Positions 9,595 through 16,854 of a stretch of DNA of 37,952 nucleotides are shown in pieces. The position numbers and the translations under genes were made by a program. The notes beneath the pieces were generated by a model. That model ran no database searches. It worked only from the letters and a program-made list of their open reading frames with translations, and was not told where the DNA came from. The stretch comes from Bacteroidales bacterium (GTDB lineage Bacteria; Bacteroidota; Bacteroidia; Bacteroidales; Muribaculaceae): the NCBI GenBank assembly GCA_029224905.1, contig JAQXVL010000064.1, positions 1-37,952 on the forward strand, given 5' to 3'. Position 1 is the first letter of the stretch; each line of letters begins with the position of its first letter.

Positions 9595-9675
9595 AGAAAT
9601 GTGCATTTGAAACATTTTGAAAAGAATTTGGAACAACCGTGACAACGGCTGCCCCAAAGATGTAAGAAATGTGCA
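9595..9675 (+). repeat. Pair of 11-bp direct repeats in the divergent regulatory region
   Basis: AGAAATGTGCA occurs at 9595-9605 and again at 9665-9675, start-to-start distance 70 bp, close to a whole number of helical turns. The first copy touches the left edge of the 38-bp candidate operator; the second lies just upstream of the GH78 -7 box. The region between HTCS and the GH78-like gene is 213 bp long. Confidence 0.5.
9602..9639 (+). promoter_or_regulatory. Candidate HTCS operator, divergent HTCS/GH78 region
   Basis: Plus-strand copy of the shared element: ATTTGAAACATTT (9605-9617), 12 nt, GGAACAAC (9630-9637). Both blocks and their spacing equal those at 5472-5509. It is oriented toward the GH78-like gene, as the other copy is toward susC. 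It lies about 70 bp upstream of the -7 box at 9708-9715. Confidence 0.6.
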
Positions 9676-9707
9676 CAAACGACGAAATCCGTCACATTTA
9701 TTAGGAG

Positions 9708-9715
9708 TAATTTTG
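9708..9715 (+). promoter_or_regulatory. Candidate -7 box for the GH78-like gene
   Basis: TAATTTTG is an exact TAnnTTTG match 42 bp before the TTG start codon. No TTG or TTTG occurs at the expected -33 spacing, as is usual for a promoter that needs an activator. Confidence 0.4.
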
Positions 9716-9757
9716 GGACGTTAAAATACAATACCAAAACTATAATTTTTAGCCGTT

Positions 9758-11521
9758 TTGAATACTAAAAAGACACTGCGAACAGTTGCGCTATGCTTAG
9801 CATCAGCTCTCCTTATTCCGAGCTTCGCCCATGCGAGCGGCTCGACAGAGATAACCACACACCATGTGAACCCAACTCGCCTGGTTTGGCTATCCGACTC
9901 CACAGAAAAATATGTAAAACAACCGAACAACATACTGAAACCTTTCTGCGGGCAGGTATCGGTATACGACACAACGTGCGTAACGCTCAAAAGTGACTCG
10001 ACTCACAAAGCGTCTCTACTTATTGATTTCGGCGAAGAAATGAACGGCGGTGTTGTAATATATTCTTGTATAAGAGACGAGCAAAAACCTGTAAAGCTCC
10101 ACCTGTGCTTTGGCGAAAGCGTATCGGAAGCCATGAGCACGGCGGGCACACAAGGTGCAACCAACGACCACGCAATGCGCGACTACGACGTTATGGCGCC
10201 GTGGCTCGGCTCGACAAAAGTGGGCGACACCGGCTTCCGCTTCTTGCGCATCGACCTCTGCGACACAAATGTTGAATACAAACTCAAAGCGGTGGTGGCA
10301 GAAAGCCGCTGTCGCGAATTGCCATACGTCGGCACATTCAGCTGCGACAACGAGCTACTCAACCGTATATGGAACGTGGGCGCACACACGGTGAAACTGT
10401 GTATGCAAGACTATCTTTGGGACGGCATCAAACGCGACCGACTCGTCTGGGTAGGCGATATGCATCCCGAAGTGTCGACGGTCAACACGGTGTTTGGCGC
10501 CGACCCGACCGTGATGCGCAGCCTCGACTTCGCTCGCGACGACACTCCGCTGCCGGGCTGGATGAACGGAATGTGCAGCTACTCTCTATGGTGGATTATC
10601 ATTCATCGCGACCTTTATAATTACCAACGTAATGAAGACTATCTGCGTCAACAGTTACCTTATTTAAAAGGACTCGTTGCGCAAATCGATAACCTCATCG
10701 ACGAAACCGGGCACGAACACCTCGACGGCACACGCTTCCTCGACTGGCCTACTTCGGAATGTTCCGAAGACATCACCACCGGAATACATTCGCTCTGCAC
10801 GATGGCGATGAAAGCCGCTTCCGACATAGCCAAAACACTCGGCGACGCCGAACTCGAGCAAAAAGCATCGAGCGCTTACAACCGACTTTCGAAGGTGCAA
10901 TATCCCGTGACCGACTGCAAGCAATCTGCAGCACTCGCCGTGCTGGCAGGTACAGCCGACGACGATGCAGCCGCTATTCAGTCGATTCTCAACGGCGGAC
11001 CGCACAGTTTCTCGACATTCTACGGCTTCTATATGCTCGAAGCACTTGCCAAAGCAGGCAAATATGAAGAAGCCATCAACATTATGCAAAAATACTGGGG
11101 CAAAATGCTCGAACTCGGCGCTACCACGTTCTGGGAAGACCTCAACTGGAACGACGTTGTCAATGCGGCGCGCATCGACGAAATTGTGCCCGCAGGCAAA
11201 ACCGACATACATGCCAACTGCGGAGCCTACTGCTATAAAGGATTGCGTATGAGCCTTTGCCACGGTTGGGCATCCGGTCCGACAACATGGCTCACACGCC
11301 ATATGCTCGGCATTGCACCCGTCGGCGGCAAAGAGCTGAAATACACGCTGGCACCGCACATGATTGGCTGCTCGCACGTCGAAGGCTCGCTGCCGACACC
11401 GCTCGGTGCCATCACCATTAGTCATCGCCTCGTCGACGGAAAGATTTTGAGCGACGTCAAAGCTCCTCGCGGCGTGACCATAGAGGCTAAAGGAACAAAA
11501 ATGCACCTGACAAGATATTGA
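9758..11521 (+). CDS. GH78-like alpha-L-rhamnosidase, secreted
   Basis: A 587-aa protein with signal peptide (about 1-27). A beta-sandwich region precedes a six-hairpin (alpha/alpha)6 domain. The acidic motif DGIKRDRLVWVGD (Asp222, Asp227, Asp234) and the later GATTFWEDLNW (Glu460) match the acid and base regions of GH78 of the DGxKRDRxxWxGD subgroup. LCHGWASGPTTWLTRHMLGI and a short C-terminal sandwich are also typical. The expected activity is release of terminal alpha-L-rhamnose. The only usable start in frame before the signal peptide is TTG at 9758; an in-frame TAA occurs at 9743, and the next in-frame Met is well inside the mature protein. It is first in a plus-strand cluster with the repeat protein and is divergent from the HTCS gene. 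It is shorter than many GH78 enzymes and lacks extra N-terminal modules. Confidence 0.8.
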   Translation: MNTKKTLRTVALCLASALLIPSFAHASGSTEITTHHVNPTRLVWLSDSTEKYVKQPNNILKPFCGQVSVYDTTCVTLKSDSTHKASLLIDFGEEMNGGVVIYSCIRDEQKPVKLHLCFGESVSEAMSTAGTQGATNDHAMRDYDVMAPWLGSTKVGDTGFRFLRIDLCDTNVEYKLKAVVAESRCRELPYVGTFSCDNELLNRIWNVGAHTVKLCMQDYLWDGIKRDRLVWVGDMHPEVSTVNTVFGADPTVMRSLDFARDDTPLPGWMNGMCSYSLWWIIIHRDLYNYQRNEDYLRQQLPYLKGLVAQIDNLIDETGHEHLDGTRFLDWPTSECSEDITTGIHSLCTMAMKAASDIAKTLGDAELEQKASSAYNRLSKVQYPVTDCKQSAALAVLAGTADDDAAAIQSILNGGPHSFSTFYGFYMLEALAKAGKYEEAINIMQKYWGKMLELGATTFWEDLNWNDVVNAARIDEIVPAGKTDIHANCGAYCYKGLRMSLCHGWASGPTTWLTRHMLGIAPVGGKELKYTLAPHMIGCSHVEGSLPTPLGAITISHRLVDGKILSDVKAPRGVTIEAKGTKMHLTRY

Positions 11522-11570
11522 TTAACTTGACAATACAAACTACAATTAAATTAACTAAACCATTTAGTGT

Positions 11571-14210
11571 ATGAAAAAAATTAGTACATTACTTTGCGCA
11601 CTCATATGCTTGGTTGCATTAGCGCAAACAACAGTGAGCAATGCATTCCGCACCGACGGAAGTGCACAGCCGAACCCCGAAAACGGTGCTGCCGTTAAAG
11701 AGGGTGAACAGACATTCCCAACCATCTGGCTTCTCGGTGAAATGGGACTTGACGGCGAGACTATGGACCCCGACCAACAAGTAGGTTATCGTCCTGACGT
11801 TGGTATCAAGATGGAAACTACCGACGGTGTGATTTACACTTGCTCGGTTAACTTCTGGAGCGTAGGCGGCAATCCTACTCACCACTTCGGTTTCTGTAAA
11901 AAAGAAACACTCGGCGACGACCCCACTCGTTGGGACCAAATCGCTGACTATCGCTTCGGTGCTAAAGCTCCTAACACAACCATCGTTTGGGGACAAACTC
12001 ACGAAGTAGGCGAATTGCTTGATTCTAAAGAAAACTTCTTCTGGATTGCTACCGGTATGTATACCGTTACGCTCAACATGGAAGCAAAGACCGTTGTTGT
12101 TACCCCGATAAATGACTACACACACGTGTACGTTATGGGCGACGGCGTTAAAGGCCAAGCAAACGCAGCTAACGTTGGTGAAGAACTCCTTACCAGCGAC
12201 GGTGTAAACTTCACAAAAGAAGTTGTATTCGACGCTAAGGGTGCTGAAACTGCAGCGTTTACTTTCTCGACAAAACTCGCTGAAACAGCCGACGATTGGG
12301 CTTCTATCGCAGCTAACCAATTCGGTGCTCAAGAGTCTAACACTCCCGTTGTCTTGAAGACTGAGATGGAACTCGGCGCTGACGGTATTGCAAACGCATT
12401 CACCATTCCTTCAGGAACTTACGAAATCAACGTAAACATCCAAACTCGCGTAATCAAGGTTAATCCTCACAAATTCCCGCCCATCTACGTTATGGGTCAA
12501 GTGAACGGTCAAGGTTGGAACGCCGACCAAGGTACTGCAATGGACACTGAGGACGGTAACGTTTACACATTGACAGGCGAATTCTACAACGAAAGCGGCG
12601 AAGCAACATTCGCATTCACAACAGGTCTTGGCGGCGACGCTACAATGTGGGAACAAATCAAAGACTTGCGCTTCGGTAACGCTGTCGGCGGTCTTGATCC
12701 TATCTACTTCGGTAAAGAACACAAACTCGGTGCTCCCTACGCAAGTAAGGAAGACTGGTTCTCTGTAATCAACGGTAAATACACCATCACTCTCAACAAG
12801 GAAAAGAACTCAATCGTAGTGATGCCGGCAGAAGGTGAACTTCAACACCTCTACATCCTCGGTAACACTTGCAACATCGACGCTGAAGGCAACAAGAAGT
12901 TCCAAGCATGGGCTGCTGACCAAGGTACCGAACTCTTCACTCACGACCTCGTTAACTACTGCGGTACAGTATTGTTCGAAGACGACGTAACAAGCCCGAA
13001 CGTAAGCTTCGGCTTCTCTACAAAACTTGCTTCTCACTTCACTCTTTGGGACGACATTGCAAACAGCCGCTTCGGTGCTTTGGCTCCCGACACTAACGTA
13101 ACTCTCGACGAGGTTATGCAATGTGGTGACTTCCTCGCTTCGAAAGAAAACAAATTCTGGCTCCCGATGGGTAAATATGACTTGACAGTCAACCTTACCA
13201 ACCGCACTCTCCTTGTATCGAAAACTCCGTACACCAAACTTTATGTAATGGGTGGCGTATCGACTCGCAATGAAGACGGCACAATCAACCATCTCCCCGT
13301 ATGGCCTAACGTAGGTATCGAACTTACTACAGAAGACGGCGTAACCTACACCGGTGACGTTCTCGTTGAAAACGAAAGCAACACTGCGTTCAGCAACATA
13401 TTCTTCAGCACAAAACTCGCAGGCGACCCGTTCAGCTGGGGTGCTATCGCAGCAACTCGCTTCGGTGCTGTCAACAACGGTGACTTCCTTGCTCACAACA
13501 CACCTGTTCAACTCGGCGACTTCCAAGTTTCAGGCGAAAACATGGCACAACTTCGTCGCGGTGACTACACATTCTCGATGAACTTGACAGAACGCAAACT
13601 TACTGTTACTCCGAAGGATCCGGTTGCTGTTTACGTTATCGGTACTACTGAGGGTAAAGAATTTGCAGCAAACGATGGCGTTCAAATCCTCTCTAACGAC
13701 TACGGTAAGACTTATGTAAGCACTGAAAAGATTACATTCAACACCGACGACCCGCAATTCGTAATCTCTGACAAACTCAGCGCAGATGCTGAAGATTGGA
13801 TTACTATCGAACCGTACGTATTCGGTCCGGCAGAAGACGGCGCAGCTATCGCTCTCGAAACAGAAAACGCAATGACTGCAAACCCGAACATTTGGTCGGT
13901 TCAAGCAGGTTCTTACTACGTGATTGTTGACGTTATTGCCAACACAATCAAGTTGACTGAAGAATCAGGTGTTGCAATGAATAGCAAGGCTAACAATGCA
14001 GTTGCTTACCCGGCAATTACTACCGGCGCTGTTAACGTGAAGGCTGACGCGATTGTAAACGTAGAAGTTTACAACCTCTCAGGCGCCCTCGTTCAATCAG
14101 TTAAGGGTAATGGCGAAAGCACTATCTGCATCGACCTTGCAGGACAAGCAAGCGGTATCTACCTTATCCGCATCAACGGCTCGCAAGTAGCTAAAGTTAT
14201 TAAGAAGTAA
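11571..14210 (+). CDS. Secreted six-repeat SusE/F-like protein with T9SS sorting domain
   Basis: An 879-aa protein. Signal peptide 1-19 ends ALAQ, with no lipobox. Six repeats follow at about 52-185, 186-304, 305-426, 427-556, 557-686 and 687-800. Each starts near YVMG, then has LxTxDGVxYT, FxFSTKLA, WxxIAxxRFGA and a closing beta-strand such as GxYTVTLN. They resemble the tandem carbohydrate-binding domains of SusE/SusF-type surface proteins. Residues about 802-879 (VEVYNLSGALVQ, GQASGIYLIRING, KVIKK end) fit a type A T9SS C-terminal sorting domain. Gene order within the Sus locus suggests a surface glycan-binding role, but export and anchoring would differ from lipoprotein SusE/F. Many GCT, GGT and AAC codons, unlike the neighbours, suggest high expression. 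It sits 49 bp after the GH78-like gene and ends in a strong terminator. Confidence 0.75.
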   Translation: MKKISTLLCALICLVALAQTTVSNAFRTDGSAQPNPENGAAVKEGEQTFPTIWLLGEMGLDGETMDPDQQVGYRPDVGIKMETTDGVIYTCSVNFWSVGGNPTHHFGFCKKETLGDDPTRWDQIADYRFGAKAPNTTIVWGQTHEVGELLDSKENFFWIATGMYTVTLNMEAKTVVVTPINDYTHVYVMGDGVKGQANAANVGEELLTSDGVNFTKEVVFDAKGAETAAFTFSTKLAETADDWASIAANQFGAQESNTPVVLKTEMELGADGIANAFTIPSGTYEINVNIQTRVIKVNPHKFPPIYVMGQVNGQGWNADQGTAMDTEDGNVYTLTGEFYNESGEATFAFTTGLGGDATMWEQIKDLRFGNAVGGLDPIYFGKEHKLGAPYASKEDWFSVINGKYTITLNKEKNSIVVMPAEGELQHLYILGNTCNIDAEGNKKFQAWAADQGTELFTHDLVNYCGTVLFEDDVTSPNVSFGFSTKLASHFTLWDDIANSRFGALAPDTNVTLDEVMQCGDFLASKENKFWLPMGKYDLTVNLTNRTLLVSKTPYTKLYVMGGVSTRNEDGTINHLPVWPNVGIELTTEDGVTYTGDVLVENESNTAFSNIFFSTKLAGDPFSWGAIAATRFGAVNNGDFLAHNTPVQLGDFQVSGENMAQLRRGDYTFSMNLTERKLTVTPKDPVAVYVIGTTEGKEFAANDGVQILSNDYGKTYVSTEKITFNTDDPQFVISDKLSADAEDWITIEPYVFGPAEDGAAIALETENAMTANPNIWSVQAGSYYVIVDVIANTIKLTEESGVAMNSKANNAVAYPAITTGAVNVKADAIVNVEVYNLSGALVQSVKGNGESTICIDLAGQASGIYLIRINGSQVAKVIKK
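11724..13970 (+). repeat. Six in-frame tandem repeats of about 115-135 codons
   Basis: The repeats encode residues 52-800 of the T9SS-type protein. Units start at about 11724, 12126, 12483, 12849, 13239 and 13629. They are diverged at the protein level, keeping mainly the YVMG start, the DGV-YT turn and RFGA, so this is an old duplication. The sixth unit is the most diverged, with FGPAEDG in place of RFGA. Confidence 0.7.
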
Positions 14211-14234
14211 AAAAGTGATTAGGTAGTGGAAGTT

Positions 14235-14279
14235 GATGCGGCTTTATGGCACTAAAAAGCCATAGAGCCGCATCTTTTT
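14235..14279 (+). terminator. Rho-independent terminator
   Basis: A 16-bp stem (14235-14250 with 14259-14274) with one G-U pair and an 8-nt loop ACTAAAAA, followed by five T. It starts 24 bp after the stop of the repeat protein and separates it from the GH3 pair. Confidence 0.9.
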
Positions 14280-14343
14280 AACCTAAAATCACTATATTTA
14301 CAACAAAATTGCTTAATCAATATAAACGACACAACTATCGTAT

Positions 14344-16842
14344 ATGTATAAACGAATAATCACATCAGTAATCGGACTTACAATGCTCGCGGGCGTAGCC
14401 CAAGCGGTTGGCAGTCTCAACGATGCCAACGAAGAGCGAATCAATGCCCTCATCAAGCAAATGACGGTAGAGGAAAAGGTTCGATTCTGCTACGGATGCT
14501 CAATGGGTTTTCCCGGACTTGAGCGCTTATCAATACCGGAAGTCGGTTGCTGCGACGGTCCGCGCGGACCGAATGCAAAAGTCGGCACTACGGCATTCCC
14601 CGTCGGAATTGCTTTCGGCGCAACATGGAATCCCGCTCTTGTTGAGCGTGCCGGCGCCGTTCAGGGCGAGGAAACTCGCGCTTGCGGACGCGGTGTGCTG
14701 CTCGGACCGGGTTGCAACATCTTGCGCGACCCGCTCGGCGGACGTTTCTTTGAATACTACACCGAAGACCCGCTGCTCAACAGCCGTATTGCTGAGGCAC
14801 AAGTGCGCGGCATCCAGAGCCAAGGCGTGGCGGCTTGCATCAAGCACTATGCCTGCAACAACCGCGAAGAAAATCGCAACAATTATTTCTCGGTGGTCGA
14901 CGAGCGCACGCTCCACGAAATCTATCTGCCGGCATTCAAGGCGGCTGTCGATGCAGGCGTAATGACCGTGATGACCTCAGCCAACGGCGTAAACTACAAC
15001 TACGTCAGCGACGACCGCTACCTGCTTAGCGACGTACTCAAGCAACAATGGGGTTTCCGCGGTTTCGTAATGACCGACTGGTTGGGCACTCGCTCTACAC
15101 ACAAAGCAGCTTGGGCAGGTCTCGACATTTCGATGCCCGGCGGCGAACATTGCGGTTTCGCACAAGCCCTACTCCGCGCCGTTAAGGATGGCAGCGTTGC
15201 CGAGGCTGAAGTCGACGAAAAAGTGCGCCGAATCTTGCGCGTCTACGATGCTTTAGGCCTCCTCAAGGGCGAAAGCAAATCGCTACCGGAGGGCAAAATC
15301 GCTACCGAAGAGCATTGCAAAGTTGCGCAAACCGTGGCTGAAGAAGGTATCGTACTTTTGAAGAACGAAAACAACTCTCTTCCGCTCAATCCTAAGAAAA
15401 TCAAAAACGTGCTCGTCACCGGACCGAATGCCGACAAGAAACATTGCTTATTGGTAATGGGCGGCAGCTCGTGGGTGCAAGGACCGTACGAAATTACCGT
15501 TCTCGAAGGACTGCGTAAGGCATTAGGCAACGACAAAGTTACCTACATATCGTCGGACGAACTCGGCGGATTCTCGCTCATCGCCAACGATTTACTGAAG
15601 GCAGACGACAAAACGCAAGGCGTCAACGCTCGCTACTACCGTCACGGCTCGAACGACCCGGTTGTAACGAAGGTTGTCGAAAACGTCGACTATATGTGGG
15701 AAATGAAGTCGCCCGTGCCGGAAATCAAAGTTGAAGACTTCCGCGAAGCGCGTTTCGACACATGGATTCACGCTAAAGAAGACGGCAAATACACGCTGAA
15801 ATTCATAACCGGCGGCGGTTCGCTGCTCGCCTACAACAACGAATGGGCAGGCGCTCCTATCGCCATTTCGCCGTCGAATCGCGGCGACGTAGTGACTGCC
15901 AACGTCGAAATTCGCAAAGGCTCACCCTTCCACTTGTGCGTAATCTACACTCGTGGCGAAGGCGATGCCGCTATTCGTATCGAAATCGAGTCGCCCGACA
16001 GCGATGCATCGGCAAAACAAATGGCACGTATTCGCAAGGCTGCGAAGAAAGCCGACGCCGTGATTGTTGTTGGCGGTATTGACCACAGTATCGACACCGA
16101 AGGTCGCGACCGTCAGAGCCTCGAACTCCCCAAAGCACAGGCTACACTCGTCGAAAACCTTTCGCAATGCAACAAAAACGTGAGCCTCGTGCTCCTCAAC
16201 GGCTCGCCGCTCGAAATCGGCAACGTTGAGCCGCATGCCAACTCAATCGTCGAAGCATGGTATCCCGGTATGGAAGCAGGTCGTGCTGTCGCTAACGTGT
16301 TGACCGGTGTAGTTAACCCGTCGGGACGTCTTCCCTTCACTTGGGCAAAGACGCTCAACGACTATCCTTCGACCAAAGCACACCAAGACCTCGACCACGT
16401 GCTCTATACCGACAGCCTCAACGTGGGCTATCGCTACTTCGACCGCAATCCCGAAGCCGTAATGTATCCCTTCGGTCACGGCTTGAGCTACACCACGTTC
16501 GCCTACAGCGATATGAAAGTAAGCCGCACAGCCGACAACAAGGTGGAATGCTCGCTAACGCTGACCAACACGGGTAAACGCGACGGCGCTGAGGTCGTTC
16601 AAATCTACGTGAATCCGGTAAATCCTGCCGTAGCACGTCCGCAACACGAACTTAAGGCGTTCGAGAAAGTGTGGCTTAAGAGCGGCGAATCGCGTCGCGT
16701 AACGCTTACGCTCGACCGTGATGCGTTCTCGTTCTACGACATCACCCGCGGCGGCTGGCGCTTCGACCCGTGCCGCTACATCATCGAAGCCGGAAGCAAT
16801 ACCGTAGCAATTCATTTGCGTAGCGAAATCGACATGAAATAA
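14344..16842 (+). CDS. GH3 beta-glycosidase with inserted PA14 domain
   Basis: An 832-aa protein with signal peptide (about 1-21). The GH3 barrel holds GPGCNILRDPLGGRFFEYYTEDP, the KHY motif (CIKHYACNNRE), and nucleophile Asp245 in FVMTDWLGT. The alpha/beta sandwich domain is split by a PA14-like insert at about 426-552 (GVNARYYRHG to AIRIEIESPD). The protein ends in a fibronectin III-like domain (FGHGLSYTTF, then TLTNTGKRDGAEVVQIYV). PA14-carrying GH3 enzymes are often beta-glucosidases with restricted aglycone pockets. It should remove terminal beta-linked sugars in the periplasm. It stands 13 bp upstream of a second GH3 gene, with which it is surely co-transcribed. No convincing promoter consensus was found in the 64 bp after the terminator. 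Confidence 0.93.
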   Translation: MYKRIITSVIGLTMLAGVAQAVGSLNDANEERINALIKQMTVEEKVRFCYGCSMGFPGLERLSIPEVGCCDGPRGPNAKVGTTAFPVGIAFGATWNPALVERAGAVQGEETRACGRGVLLGPGCNILRDPLGGRFFEYYTEDPLLNSRIAEAQVRGIQSQGVAACIKHYACNNREENRNNYFSVVDERTLHEIYLPAFKAAVDAGVMTVMTSANGVNYNYVSDDRYLLSDVLKQQWGFRGFVMTDWLGTRSTHKAAWAGLDISMPGGEHCGFAQALLRAVKDGSVAEAEVDEKVRRILRVYDALGLLKGESKSLPEGKIATEEHCKVAQTVAEEGIVLLKNENNSLPLNPKKIKNVLVTGPNADKKHCLLVMGGSSWVQGPYEITVLEGLRKALGNDKVTYISSDELGGFSLIANDLLKADDKTQGVNARYYRHGSNDPVVTKVVENVDYMWEMKSPVPEIKVEDFREARFDTWIHAKEDGKYTLKFITGGGSLLAYNNEWAGAPIAISPSNRGDVVTANVEIRKGSPFHLCVIYTRGEGDAAIRIEIESPDSDASAKQMARIRKAAKKADAVIVVGGIDHSIDTEGRDRQSLELPKAQATLVENLSQCNKNVSLVLLNGSPLEIGNVEPHANSIVEAWYPGMEAGRAVANVLTGVVNPSGRLPFTWAKTLNDYPSTKAHQDLDHVLYTDSLNVGYRYFDRNPEAVMYPFGHGLSYTTFAYSDMKVSRTADNKVECSLTLTNTGKRDGAEVVQIYVNPVNPAVARPQHELKAFEKVWLKSGESRRVTLTLDRDAFSFYDITRGGWRFDPCRYIIEAGSNTVAIHLRSEIDMK

Positions 16843-16854
16843 GCATCTCGACAA

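Noticed and set aside
10664..11506. Minus-strand frame of 280 codons opposite the GH78-like gene
   Set aside because: Shadow of the glycosidase frame; Cys- and Phe-rich with no recognisable domain.
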